NCBI RefSeq assembly: GCF_000716335.1 | Contig: NZ_KL591004.1 | Span: 382,314-446,313, forward strand | Length of the DNA stretch: 64,000 nucleotides | Direction of reading: 5' to 3' | DNA from: Streptomyces sp. NRRL S-118 | Lineage (GTDB): Bacteria; Actinomycetota; Actinomycetes; Streptomycetales; Streptomycetaceae | Part shown: piece after piece, positions 41,556 through 50,498 of the stretch | How positions within the stretch are numbered: position 1 is the stretch's first letter | Layout: each line of letters opens with the position of its first letter | The notes under the pieces: generated by a model | Databases searched by the model: none | What the model was told of the DNA's origin: nothing | What the model saw: the letters and a program-made list of their open reading frames with translations, nothing else | Made by a program: the position numbers and the translations under genes

Positions 41556-42830
41556 GTGCCCATATCGGACGAGTTCGCCGGCAGGCTGCTGCCGCTGCTC
41601 CAGGACATCGTCGCGGCGTACGGGACGCCGTTCCACATCTACGACGCGCGCGGCATCACCGGGACGTACCGCGCGATGACGGAGGCGTTCGCGGGCGAGC
41701 CCTACCGGCAGTACTTCGCGGTGAAGGCCCTGCCCAACCCGGCGGTGCTGTCCCTCCTCCTGGCGCGGGGCAGCGGCCTGGACTGCGCGTCGCCCGTCGA
41801 ACTGGACCTGGCCGCCCGGCTCGGCGCGACGGGTGACGACATCGTCTTCACGTCGAACAACACCTCGCCGGCCGAGTACCGGCAGGCGCTCGCCGCGGGC
41901 GCGCTGATCACCTTCGACGACCGGGCCTTCTTCGACCGGGTGGACACCCTGCCCGGGACGGTGGCGTTCCGGGTCGCACCGCACGGCCTCGCGGCGGGAT
42001 CGGCGCTCATGGGCGACGCCGCGCACACGAAGTTCGGCGTCCCGGCGGAGGAACTCGCCGACGCCTACCGCGAGGCCCGCCGCAGGGGCGCCACCCGCTT
42101 CGGCATCCACGGGATGATCTGCGCCAACGAACTGGACATCGACCGCGCCTCGCGCGCCGCGGCCGACGTCATCGAGCTGGGCGCCCGCGTGGCCGCGGAC
42201 GCCGGCATCGAGCTGGAGTACGTGAACATCGGCGGCGGCCTCGGCATCCCGTACCGCCCCGAGGACAAGCCCCTGGACTTCGCCGCCTACGCGGACGCCG
42301 TCATCGGGGCCCGTGACCGCTGCTTCGGCGGCAACACCCCGCGCATCCTCATGGAGTGCGGGCGCTACGTCACCGGGCCGCACGGCGTCCTCGTCACCCG
42401 GGTGATCAACCGGATGCGCAAGGCCCGGGAGATGGCCGGCGTGGACGCCTCGATGTCGGCGCTCATGCGGCCCGGGTTCTACGGCGCCTACCACCACGTC
42501 AGCCTGCCCTTCGCGCAGGGGCGGCCGGACGTCGAGGCCGACGTGGTGGGCGCGCTGTGCGAAAACATGGACAAGTTCGCCGTCGGACGCACGCTGCCCG
42601 ACCCGGCGGTCGGCGACATCGCGCTGATCCACGACACGGGCGCACACGGACACGCCATGGGCTTCACCTACAACGGACGGCTCCGGCCGGCGGAGCTCCT
42701 GCTGACCGACGGCGGGGACGTCGTCGAGATCCGGCGCGCCGAGACCTTCGAGGACTGGACGGCCACCGCGCGGTGGCAGCCGCGGCCCGTGCCGACGGCC
42801 CGCGGCACCCACCCCGGACAGGAAGCGTGA
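41556..42830 (+). CDS. LysA-like PLP-dependent decarboxylase
   Basis: 424 residues from GTG 41556 behind a GGAGGAG site. Fold type III (alanine-racemase/ODC-like): PLP lysine in YFAVKALPN (Lys57), SNNTSPAEYRQALAAGA, phosphate-binding NIGGGLGIPY, MECGRYVTGPHG, and the dimer-interface cysteine in LCENMDKF (Cys335). Resembles diaminopimelate decarboxylase, but its gene context makes it a specialised copy, as TabA is in the tabtoxin cluster. Inferred role: removal of the carboxyl derived from pyruvate. Overlaps the next gene by four bases. Confidence 0.92.
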   Translation: MPISDEFAGRLLPLLQDIVAAYGTPFHIYDARGITGTYRAMTEAFAGEPYRQYFAVKALPNPAVLSLLLARGSGLDCASPVELDLAARLGATGDDIVFTSNNTSPAEYRQALAAGALITFDDRAFFDRVDTLPGTVAFRVAPHGLAAGSALMGDAAHTKFGVPAEELADAYREARRRGATRFGIHGMICANELDIDRASRAAADVIELGARVAADAGIELEYVNIGGGLGIPYRPEDKPLDFAAYADAVIGARDRCFGGNTPRILMECGRYVTGPHGVLVTRVINRMRKAREMAGVDASMSALMRPGFYGAYHHVSLPFAQGRPDVEADVVGALCENMDKFAVGRTLPDPAVGDIALIHDTGAHGHAMGFTYNGRLRPAELLLTDGGDVVEIRRAETFEDWTATARWQPRPVPTARGTHPGQEA

Positions 42831-43669
42831 GACGCGACGTGACCAGCGAGACCACGAGAACCCTCATCGAGGACGCCTTCGAGCGGCGCTCGGAGCTGAC
42901 GGAGGACGAACTGCGCGTCCTCGCCCCGCACATCGAGACCGGACTGGGAGCGCTGGACCGCGGCGAGCTGCGCGCCGCGCGCCCCGTCGACGGCACCTGG
43001 CAGGTCGACACCCACGTCAAGAAGCTGATCCTGCTGTCCTTCCTCACCCGGCGGAACACCGCCGCGGAACGGAACGCCGGCCGGCCGCAGAGCTACGACA
43101 AGGTGCCCCTGAAGTTCGAGGACTGGCAGGACAGCGACTTCGAGAAGGCGCGGGTGCGCGTCGTCCCGGGCGCGGTCGTCCGGTACGGCGCCCACGTGGC
43201 GCCCGGCGCCGTGCTGATGCCCGGCTTCGTCAACATCGGCGCGTACGTCGGCGCCGGCACGATGATCGACACCTGGGCCACGGTCGGCTCGTGCGCGCAG
43301 GTCGGCGAGCGCTGCCACATCTCGGGCGGCGCCGGCCTGGGCGGCGTCCTGGAACCCATCGGCGACGACCCGGTGGTGATCGAGGACGACGTGTTCGTCG
43401 GAGCCCGCAGCGAGATCGCCGAGGGCGTCCGGGTCCGGCGCGGCGCGGTGATCGCCATGGGCGTGTACCTGGGCCGCGCGACCCCGATCGTGGACCGCGC
43501 CACCGGCGAGGTGTTCTACGGCGAGGTGCCGGAGAACGCCGTGGTCGTCCCGGGCGCACGGGCCGTCGAGGGCCGGCCCGGCCTCTCCGTGTACGCCGCC
43601 GTGATCGTCAAGTACGCCGACGAGCGCACCCGCGGCAAGACCGCGCTGAACGACCTGGTCCGGGACTGA
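42827..43669 (+). CDS. DapD-like tetrahydrodipicolinate N-succinyltransferase
   Basis: 280 residues from GTG 42827 (GTG 42839 is an alternative). N-terminal helical domain, then left-handed beta-helix hexapeptide repeats (PGAVVRYGAHVAPGAVLMPGFVNIGAYVG, then GTMIDTWATVGSCAQVG), and the DapD-specific GGAGLGGVLEP, VIEDDVFVGARSEI ending. It uses succinyl-CoA to open and succinylate tetrahydrodipicolinate. It matches TabB of the tabtoxin pathway in family and operon context, and diverts the lysine pathway into secondary metabolism. Confidence 0.93.
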   Translation: MRRDVTSETTRTLIEDAFERRSELTEDELRVLAPHIETGLGALDRGELRAARPVDGTWQVDTHVKKLILLSFLTRRNTAAERNAGRPQSYDKVPLKFEDWQDSDFEKARVRVVPGAVVRYGAHVAPGAVLMPGFVNIGAYVGAGTMIDTWATVGSCAQVGERCHISGGAGLGGVLEPIGDDPVVIEDDVFVGARSEIAEGVRVRRGAVIAMGVYLGRATPIVDRATGEVFYGEVPENAVVVPGARAVEGRPGLSVYAAVIVKYADERTRGKTALNDLVRD

Positions 43670-43672
43670 CGC

Positions 43673-44857
43673 ATGAGCGACCCCGCGCGCAGCGCCTTCG
43701 CCCGGCTGCGGGAACTGCTCGACGGCGTTCCCGCACCGGCCGGAGCCGGCCCCGTCCAGCTCCATCTGGGGGAGTCCCGGCTGGCCCGCCCCGCGACGGT
43801 GACGCCGCCGTCCCCCGACACCGAGGGCTGGACCCGCTATCCGCAGCCCGGCGGCCCGGCCGCCCTCCGCGCCGCCTACGCCGACTGGCTGGAGCGCCGG
43901 TTCGGCGTGCGGGCCGCCGGCCCGGGCGGCGTGGCGTTCGAGCCGACGCCGGGCACGAAGCAGGCGGTCGCCGTGGCGATCGCCCTGGCCGTCGCCCGCC
44001 GCCGCGGCGGCGACGCTCCCGTCGTCGTCATGCCCAACCCGTACTACCCGACCTACCGCGCGGCCGCCGAGGCGGCGGGCGCGCGGCCCGCCTACTACAC
44101 GCTGGACGACCCCGGTGACGTGACGCCCGTGGAGGCCGCCGTCCGCGCGGCGGGCGGACGCGCCGCGGCCGTGGTGGTGTGCAACCCCGGCAACCCGCGC
44201 GGGGAGGTCCTGCCCGCCCGCTCCCTGGCCCGGCTGAGCCGGCTCGCCGCGGCGGCCGGGGCCTGGTTGCTGGTCGACGAGTGCTACACGGACGTGTGGC
44301 TCGGGGCGGCCCCGCCGGGCTACCTCCCGCTCGTCGCCGGAGGCGCCGCGGAGCCCGTGCCCCACCTCGTGCTGCACAGCCTGTCGAAGAGGTCGGGCGC
44401 ACCCGGCCTGCGCAGCGGGTTCGTCGCCGGGGACGCCGCGAGCGTGGCCGCCTACGCCGCGTACAACCGCTCCTGCGGGGTGTCGGCGGCCGACCCGGTC
44501 GCCGCCGTCGCGGCCGCCCTGTGGGCGGACGACGCCCATGTGGACGCGGCGCGGCGGGCACTGGCGGCCAACTGGGCCCTCGCGGACGAGCTGCTGCGGG
44601 ACCTGCCCGGGTACCGCCGTGCGGAAGCGGGGTTCTTCCTGTGGCTTCCGGTGGCGGACGGCGAGGAGGCGGCCCGGCGCGCCTGGCGGGAAGCGGCCGT
44701 CTCCGTCATGCCGGGCCGGTACCTCGCCGCCGAGGACCCGGACGGGGCGAACCCCGGCACCGGGTTCGTACGCATCGCGCTCGTCCACGACGTGACGGTC
44801 ATGCGCGAGGCGCTGACGAGGCTGCGGGCCGTGTGGGCGCTCACCGCGACGGCGTGA
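43673..44857 (+). CDS. DapC-like class I/II aminotransferase
   Basis: 394 residues. Fold type I aminotransferase: TPGTKQAVAVAIALA, VVVMPNPYYPTYRAAAEAAGA, VVCNPGNPRGEV, VDECYTDVW, PLP lysine in HSLSKRSGAPGLRSGF (Lys239), and a C-terminal Arg in TGFVRIALVHD. Similar to N-succinyl-diaminopimelate aminotransferase, transferring an amino group from glutamate. It follows the DapD-like gene by three bases, and in the proposed pathway installs the amino group that becomes the ring nitrogen. Confidence 0.92.
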   Translation: MSDPARSAFARLRELLDGVPAPAGAGPVQLHLGESRLARPATVTPPSPDTEGWTRYPQPGGPAALRAAYADWLERRFGVRAAGPGGVAFEPTPGTKQAVAVAIALAVARRRGGDAPVVVMPNPYYPTYRAAAEAAGARPAYYTLDDPGDVTPVEAAVRAAGGRAAAVVVCNPGNPRGEVLPARSLARLSRLAAAAGAWLLVDECYTDVWLGAAPPGYLPLVAGGAAEPVPHLVLHSLSKRSGAPGLRSGFVAGDAASVAAYAAYNRSCGVSAADPVAAVAAALWADDAHVDAARRALAANWALADELLRDLPGYRRAEAGFFLWLPVADGEEAARRAWREAAVSVMPGRYLAAEDPDGANPGTGFVRIALVHDVTVMREALTRLRAVWALTATA

Positions 44858-44895
44858 CACGGGCGCCGGCCAGGCCCGCCGAGGAGAAGAGACCT

Positions 44896-46251
44896 ATGGA
44901 AACGATGGAATCCGCGCCGAAGCCCAGGGCGCAGGGACAGTCACCGGTGTGGCTGGCGCAGCGGCTGATCCGGTTCGACACGGTGAACCCGCCCGGCGAC
45001 GAAGCCGAATGCGTCCAGTGGATACGGGGCGTGCTCGACGGCGCCGGCATCGAGACGCGGATCGTCGCCGCCGACCCGCGCCGCCCCAACCTCGTCGCCC
45101 GCTACCCCGGGCGCGGTCTCGAACCGCCGCTGCTCCTCCACGCGCACGTCGACGTGGTGCCGGTGGAGGGCCAGACGTGGACCCGGCCGCCCTTCGCGGG
45201 CGAGGTGGTGGACGGGGAGCTGTGGGGCCGCGGCGCCGTCGACATGAAGGGGCAGCTCGCCATGATGCTGTCGGCGCTGCTGCGGATGAGGGCCCGCGGC
45301 GACGTACCGGCGGGCGACATCATCCTGGCCGTCGTCCCCGACGAGGAGACCGGCAGCGACGTCGGTTCCCGCTTCCTGGTCGAGCGGCACCCGGAGCTCT
45401 TCGCCGGGGTGCGGTACGCGATCGGGGAGGACGGCGGGGCGGAGCTCGGGCTCGGCCGCCACGCGCGGCTCCACCCCATCGTGGTCGCGGAGAAGCGCAC
45501 CTGCTGGGTCCGGCTGACCGTGCGCGGGCCGGGTGGACACGCCTCGCGCGTCGCGCCGGACACCGGCACCGTCAACCGGCTGCGGCGCGTGCTCGAATCG
45601 ATCTCCGGCGGCGGGCTGGGCATCGAGCGGACGCCCGTCGTCGACCGCATGCTCGAGGAGCTCGCCGGCGCCCTGCCCGGCGGTGTCGGCGCACGCATCG
45701 AGGCATTCCGCCGCAACCCGGCGGACCCGGGCGTCCTGGACGGCCTGGACGGGACGACGGTCCGGTACCTGCGCTCCCTCGTGCAGCACACCGTCAGCGC
45801 CACGGTGCTGCACGGCGGCACGGGGACCAACGTGCACCCCACGGAGATCGTGCTGGAGCTCGACGGCCGTGTCCTGCCGGGCGGTTTCACCACCGAGGAG
45901 TTCCTCACCCTGCTGCGCCGGCAGGTGGGCGCCGACCTGGACCTGGAGCTGTTCGTGGAGGGCGAGATCAGCCCGCCCCCGCGGCTCGACGCGTTCTACG
46001 ACCGGCTCGCCGCGGTGCTGCGGTCCCGGGACCCCGAGGGGATCCCCCTGCCGGTGGTGACCACGGCGTCCACCGACGCGCGGCTCTTCAGCAGCCGGCT
46101 GGGGATCCAGTGCTTCGGCTGGATGCCGCTGCGGCACGGCCCCGACGTCGTCTACCGCGACCGTCTGCACTGCCCCGACGAACGCATCGGGGTCGAGGCC
46201 CTCGAATTCGGCGCGGAGTGCTTCCACGCCCTGCTGTCCGGCGGTCCGTGA
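44896..46251 (+). CDS. M20-family (DapE/ArgE-like) deacylase
   Basis: 451 residues from ATG 44896 with GAGGAG upstream. Di-zinc M20 peptidase: LHAHVDVVP (His, Asp), GRGAVDMKGQLA (bridging Asp), VVPDEETGSD (catalytic Glu pair), an inserted dimerisation domain (GPGGHASRVAPDTGTVNRL), and a C-terminal metal-ligand region. It should remove the N-succinyl blocking group added by the DapD-like enzyme. It has no signal peptide. It is the last gene of the operon. Confidence 0.92.
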   Translation: METMESAPKPRAQGQSPVWLAQRLIRFDTVNPPGDEAECVQWIRGVLDGAGIETRIVAADPRRPNLVARYPGRGLEPPLLLHAHVDVVPVEGQTWTRPPFAGEVVDGELWGRGAVDMKGQLAMMLSALLRMRARGDVPAGDIILAVVPDEETGSDVGSRFLVERHPELFAGVRYAIGEDGGAELGLGRHARLHPIVVAEKRTCWVRLTVRGPGGHASRVAPDTGTVNRLRRVLESISGGGLGIERTPVVDRMLEELAGALPGGVGARIEAFRRNPADPGVLDGLDGTTVRYLRSLVQHTVSATVLHGGTGTNVHPTEIVLELDGRVLPGGFTTEEFLTLLRRQVGADLDLELFVEGEISPPPRLDAFYDRLAAVLRSRDPEGIPLPVVTTASTDARLFSSRLGIQCFGWMPLRHGPDVVYRDRLHCPDERIGVEALEFGAECFHALLSGGP

Positions 46252-46587
46252 CGGGGCAGCCGGTGACGCGGGAGGCCGTGACCGGCGGCTCCGTGACCCG
46301 CGGACCGTGATCGGGTGCCTCCCCGGCAGGGCCGCCGGCCGGTCCGGGGGGCCACGGCCGTCCTTTGATCCGAGAAGATGTCATCCCGGATTGTCCGACT
46401 GGATATCAACCGCCGAGCAGGCAAGATTTTCAGCCATCGCTGGAGGGGCTTGCAGAACCGATAAAACCCCGGGGGGTCCCCCGTGCGGACCAACATGCTC
46501 ACTCGTATGCCGCGCACCTGGGGGACCTGCCGGAGCGTTAGGTGGAATATGACGCCCACCTGTCCAGCAGTCCCGTCTGAAGGGCAC
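46252..46587. other. intergenic region after the operon
   Basis: 336 bases. The first 60 contain several near-repeats of CCGTGACC/CGGTGACG. The remainder, 46370-46500, is markedly less GC-rich and probably contains the promoter for the following genes. There is no convincing terminator and no gene. Confidence 0.4.
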
Positions 46588-46845
46588 GTGCTGACGAATG
46601 GCCGACGCCTTCCGGCCCGCGTGCCCATGGGTGAATTCACCTATACGCCCGCGCCCGCAGCACTCTTCTTCTGCGGTCCCGGCAGGCGCTCCTGGAGTCC
46701 GGCCGAGCGGATCGCCCTCACCTGGTCCACCCCGGTGCTGGAGGAATTCATCGAGGCAATGGACCGGATCGAAGAGGACTTCGAGCGATCATGGGGCCGC
46801 GCCGGCTCCGGAAAAGATCAAGGTCCGTCGGACGGATCGGCCTGA
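46588..46845 (+). CDS. small hypothetical protein
   Basis: 85 residues from GTG 46588 (AAGGG just upstream). GTG 46621 and ATG 46627 are other options. The C-terminal half is helical and charged (WSPAERIALTWSTPVLEEFIEAMDRIEEDFERSW). No family recognised. It ends six bases before the DUF2637 gene, so the two are probably co-transcribed. Confidence 0.5.
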   Translation: MLTNGRRLPARVPMGEFTYTPAPAALFFCGPGRRSWSPAERIALTWSTPVLEEFIEAMDRIEEDFERSWGRAGSGKDQGPSDGSA

Positions 46846-46851
46846 ACTCCT

Positions 46852-47727
46852 GTGCATGAATTCCACCGAGGATATCCGACCGGAAGTTACGACTTCGACC
46901 CCCGCGCCGATCTTGTTACGGGAACGGCGGATCCGTACCAGGAAGCCTTCCGCGTTCCCGAACCCCGGCCGCCCTACGGGCCGGCGGATCCGCCCTGGGA
47001 CCCCACGGAGGAACTCGCGTTCCTGCTCCAGGACGCCATCGCGGCGGAGGAGCGGACCCCGCGTCCCGCACCGGCTCCCGCACCGCACGAGACCGCGCCC
47101 GGTCACGGCCCGCCGGCGGACCTCGACCGGATCACCGCGACGCTGCCCCCGATCCGGTCCGCCGGCGCCGGCCACCGCAAGACGCGCGAGTGGTCGCTGA
47201 CCTGGCTGCGCATCGCCAGCTTCTGCCTCGCCGCGCTGGCGGGTGCCATCGTCTCCATGGTCAGCGTCTTCGGCGGGGTGGTCACCTACGACCCCCTCCG
47301 GCACATCGCCGAGGCCCACAACAGCAGTGCGGTGGTGAGCTGGTGGCCCCTGCTGATCTACGGGCCGTGGCTGGTCGCCTCCCTCTCGGTGCTGCGTGCC
47401 GCTCTCCACCAGCGCAGGGCCGCCCACTCCTGGGCGGTCGTCCTGCTGTTCTCCGCGATGGCCATGCTCCTGTGCGTCGCCCAGGCGCCGAGGACCGTCA
47501 CCGCCGCGGCGGCCGCCGCGCTGCCGGCCCTCGCCTCGCTGGCCTGTTTCCAGCAACTGGTGCGCCAGATCACGCTGATCAGGCCACCCCGCCAGGCCGC
47601 CCCCAGGCACCGCAGCGCCTCGCCGTCCGCAGGGCTCACCTCCGGCCCCGCCCCCGCTCCGGACCGGACCGCCGTCCCGGCCGCCCGGCAGCCCGGCGCG
47701 TCCCTGGCCGGGGAGGCCGGACGGTGA
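46852..47727 (+). CDS. DUF2637 (SpdB-like) membrane protein
   Basis: 291 residues from GTG 46852. A disordered Pro-rich N-terminus (1-105) precedes four membrane helices (REWSLTWLRIASFCLAALAG, then WWPLLIYGPWLVASLSVL, AHSWAVVLLFSAMAMLLCVAQA and TVTAAAAAALPALASLACFQQL). This is the DUF2637 pattern, related to spread proteins of Streptomyces plasmids but also common on chromosomes. Function unknown. The C-terminal 45 residues are Pro/Ala rich. Confidence 0.8.
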   Translation: MHEFHRGYPTGSYDFDPRADLVTGTADPYQEAFRVPEPRPPYGPADPPWDPTEELAFLLQDAIAAEERTPRPAPAPAPHETAPGHGPPADLDRITATLPPIRSAGAGHRKTREWSLTWLRIASFCLAALAGAIVSMVSVFGGVVTYDPLRHIAEAHNSSAVVSWWPLLIYGPWLVASLSVLRAALHQRRAAHSWAVVLLFSAMAMLLCVAQAPRTVTAAAAAALPALASLACFQQLVRQITLIRPPRQAAPRHRSASPSAGLTSGPAPAPDRTAVPAARQPGASLAGEAGR

Positions 47728-47769
47728 CCGGCCGGCCGGGCGGCGGGCCCGGGAACCCGCGCCCGGTCG

Positions 47770-48393
47770 TCACGGGCTCACCGAGCGCCAGATGCGGTCC
47801 GGCAGGGTGCGGGCAGCCTCCTCCAGGTCGACGTCCCCGACGGAGAGCCACCGGCGGGCCACGCCGACCACCGGGCCGAGGACGAGGGACTCCACCAGCG
47901 GCTCGGGGAGCGGCGCCAGTTCACCCGACTCGACCCGGCCGCGGATCCAGGCGGCGACCGGTGACAGCCGCGCCTCCTGGGAGTCCCTGATCCGTCCGGC
48001 GTGGGCCATGGTGTACCGGTCCGCGGTGGCGGAGTGCATCAGCCTCGCCGCGTCGGGATGGTCCCGGACGAACTCCAGGTAGGTCCGGACGACGGCACGG
48101 ATGCCCGATCGTGCGGTACGGGTCCGCCCCAGCGCCGCGACCAGTTCGTCCAGCAGCCGCCCCACCCAGCGCAGCGCGAGCGCGGTGACGAGGCCGTCGA
48201 GGCTGCCGAAGTGGTGGTAGAGACTGCCCGGGCTGACGCCGCTCGCCCCCGTGATGGCGCTGACGGTGAGGCCCTGCTCGCCGGATGCGGCGTAGACGTC
48301 CAGCGCCGGACCGGCGGGCGCCGGCGGGTTTCCGGTGTGACGGCAACCTTTTCCGCGGCGGCTGCGACCAGGGGGTGACCGAACCACCCCCAC
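47770..48393 (-). CDS. TetR-family regulator, N-terminus possibly damaged
   Basis: 207 residues as drawn. The HTH is clear (LTVSAITGASGVSPGSLYHHFGSLDGLVTAL), and a C-terminal ligand domain follows. The usual first helix is incomplete: instead of a T-P-E-T-R-R-R-type lead into ALDVYAASGEQG, this frame reads RHTGNPPAPAGPALDVYAA. The expected VTPETRRR sequence occurs at about 48318-48341 in a neighbouring frame, which suggests an indel between 48306 and 48320. Divergent from the pectate lyase gene and could control it. Confidence 0.65.
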   Translation of the reverse strand: MGVVRSPPGRSRRGKGCRHTGNPPAPAGPALDVYAASGEQGLTVSAITGASGVSPGSLYHHFGSLDGLVTALALRWVGRLLDELVAALGRTRTARSGIRAVVRTYLEFVRDHPDAARLMHSATADRYTMAHAGRIRDSQEARLSPVAAWIRGRVESGELAPLPEPLVESLVLGPVVGVARRWLSVGDVDLEEAARTLPDRIWRSVSP

Positions 48394-48413
48394 AGTCGAA
48401 ACGGACGCACTTC

Positions 48414-50498
48414 GTGAGTGACAACCGCAGCAAGGCCCGGCACCGCCGGCGGAGGCCGGCCCTGGTCGCCGGAGTCCCGCTGGCCCTGATCGCCGCCGGG
48501 GCGCTGGCCTACGGCACCGTCTTCGGCCTGTTCGGCGAGGACGCGCAGCCGCACGCGTCGGCCGCGGGCGCCGTACCGGCCTGGGCCACCGAGGCCGCCG
48601 ACGGCTTCGCGTCGGTCGACGCGCTGGGGCAGAAGGGCACGTACGGCGGGCGCGGCGGGCGGACCGTCACCGTCCGGACCCTCGCCGATCTGGAGAAGTA
48701 CGCGACCGCGGCGGAGCCGTACGTCATCGTCGTCGCCGGCACCATCCGGATGGACCCGGTCGGCAAGGAGATCAAGGTCGCCTCCGACAAGACGATCGTC
48801 GGCTCGGGGACCTCGGGGCACATCGTCGGTGGCGGCTTCTTCCTCGGCCCCGGTGTGCACAACGTCATCCTCCGGAACCTGACGATCCGGGACGCGTACC
48901 AGGGCATCTGGAACGACAAGGACCACGACTTCGACGCCGTGCAGATGGACGGCGCGCACCACGTGTGGATCGACCACAACGACCTGCGGCACATGGCCGA
49001 CGGGCTCATCGACATCCGCAAGGACAGCACCTACGTGACGGTGTCCTGGAACAAGCTGAGCAACAACAACAAGACCTTCGGCATCGGCTGGACCGGGAAC
49101 GTCACCACCGACCTGACGGTCCACCACAACTGGTTCCGCGAGACCGAGCAGCGCAACCCGTCCACGGACAACGCCGCCCACGCGCACCTGTACAACAACT
49201 ACCTCCAGGACGAGCCGGGGACGGCCATCACCGCCGCGTACGGCAACTACGCCCGCGGCAGGACCAGGATGGTGCTGGAGAACTCCTACTTCGACGGCCT
49301 GCGGAACCCCGTCACCCGGGACGCCACCGCCGCCCTCGTCCAGCGCGGCAACGTCTTCTCCCGCACCAGCGGCCGCAACGAGAGCGGGGGCGGCCCGGCG
49401 TTCGACCCGAAGGCGTACTACCGCTACACCCTCGACCGGGCAGCCGACGTCCCGGCGCTGCTCAGGGCCGGTGCCGGGCCCCGCCCCTCCATCGGTACGA
49501 CGACCACGACCACGACCACGGCCTCCGCAGCCGCGGCCCCGGCCGTGATCACGGTGGCCAAGGACGGCAGCGGCCGGTACACCAGCATCCAGAAGGCCGT
49601 CGACGCGGTCCCCGCGGGCAACGCCTCCCGCGTGGTGATCCAGGTGAAGCCGGGCACGTACCGCGAGACCGTGAAGGTGCCGTCCACCAAGCCGCACATC
49701 ACCCTCCAGGGCTCGGGCCCGAGCCGCAAGGACACCGTCATCGTGTACGGCAACGCGGCGGGCACCCCCAGGCCCGGCGGCTCGGGCACCTACGGCACCG
49801 GCGGCAGCGCCACCGTCGCCGTCGAGGCCGACGACTTCCAGGCCCGCAACCTCACCATCGCCAACGACTTCGACGAGGCCCGCAACCAGCACCTCAACGG
49901 CCACCAGGCGGTGGCGCTGCGGACCGCGGCCGACAAGGTGCTCCTCGACGGCATCATCGTCGACGGCGACCAGGACACCCTGCTGCTGGACACCGCGGCC
50001 AAGGACCGGCAGGGCCGTGTGTACGTGACCCGCTCCTACATCACCGGCAACGTCGACTTCGTCTTCGGCCGGGCCACCGCGGTGATCGACCGGTCGGTGC
50101 TGACGCTGAAGAAGCGCTGGGACGGCACCGCCGCCGGCTGGATCACCGCGCCCAGCACCCCCGCGGGCCGCAAGGGCTTCCTGATCAACCGGTCCGTCGT
50201 GAACGGCGACGTGCCCGCGAGGACCTTCCACCTGGGCCGCCCCTGGCACGCGGGCGGCGACGCCTCCCTCGACCCGCAGGCCACCGTCCGCGACACCACC
50301 CTGAGCGCCGCCGTCCGGCCCGCGCCCTGGACCGACATGGGCGGGTTCTCCTGGAAGGCGGACCGGTTCGCCGAGTACCGGAACACCGGCCCGGGCGCCG
50401 GCCCCGCGTCCGCCGACCGCCCACACCTGAGCGACGCCCGCGCCGCGGCGCAGGAGGTCGCCGACTGGCTGGGCGACTGGACCCCGTCGGCGTCCTGA
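48414..50498 (+). CDS. secreted pectate lyase-pectinesterase fusion
   Basis: 694 residues from GTG 48414. The basic leader RSKARHRRRR and hydrophobic segment form a signal peptide or anchor. First module, about 60-345: polysaccharide lyase family 1 (FDAVQMDGAHHVWIDHNDL, with Ca-binding Asp and the RNP motif in TEQRNPSTD). An eight-Thr linker follows (IGTTTTTTTTASA, about 365-380). Second module, about 380-690: carbohydrate esterase family 8 (GHQAVALRTAADKVLLDGIIVDGDQDTLLL, VDFVFGRATAVID and HLGRPWHAG), with catalytic Asp residues. De-esterifies and cleaves plant pectin outside the cell. Confidence 0.93.
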   Translation: MSDNRSKARHRRRRPALVAGVPLALIAAGALAYGTVFGLFGEDAQPHASAAGAVPAWATEAADGFASVDALGQKGTYGGRGGRTVTVRTLADLEKYATAAEPYVIVVAGTIRMDPVGKEIKVASDKTIVGSGTSGHIVGGGFFLGPGVHNVILRNLTIRDAYQGIWNDKDHDFDAVQMDGAHHVWIDHNDLRHMADGLIDIRKDSTYVTVSWNKLSNNNKTFGIGWTGNVTTDLTVHHNWFRETEQRNPSTDNAAHAHLYNNYLQDEPGTAITAAYGNYARGRTRMVLENSYFDGLRNPVTRDATAALVQRGNVFSRTSGRNESGGGPAFDPKAYYRYTLDRAADVPALLRAGAGPRPSIGTTTTTTTTASAAAAPAVITVAKDGSGRYTSIQKAVDAVPAGNASRVVIQVKPGTYRETVKVPSTKPHITLQGSGPSRKDTVIVYGNAAGTPRPGGSGTYGTGGSATVAVEADDFQARNLTIANDFDEARNQHLNGHQAVALRTAADKVLLDGIIVDGDQDTLLLDTAAKDRQGRVYVTRSYITGNVDFVFGRATAVIDRSVLTLKKRWDGTAAGWITAPSTPAGRKGFLINRSVVNGDVPARTFHLGRPWHAGGDASLDPQATVRDTTLSAAVRPAPWTDMGGFSWKADRFAEYRNTGPGAGPASADRPHLSDARAAAQEVADWLGDWTPSAS

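Noticed and set aside
41556..46251. The dapD/dapC/dapE/lysA-like genes as the primary lysine pathway
   Set aside because: They are embedded in an operon with a methyltransferase, oxidases, ligase and exporter, and dapA/dapB/dapF are absent. A duplicate specialised set is more likely, although the rest of the genome is not visible.
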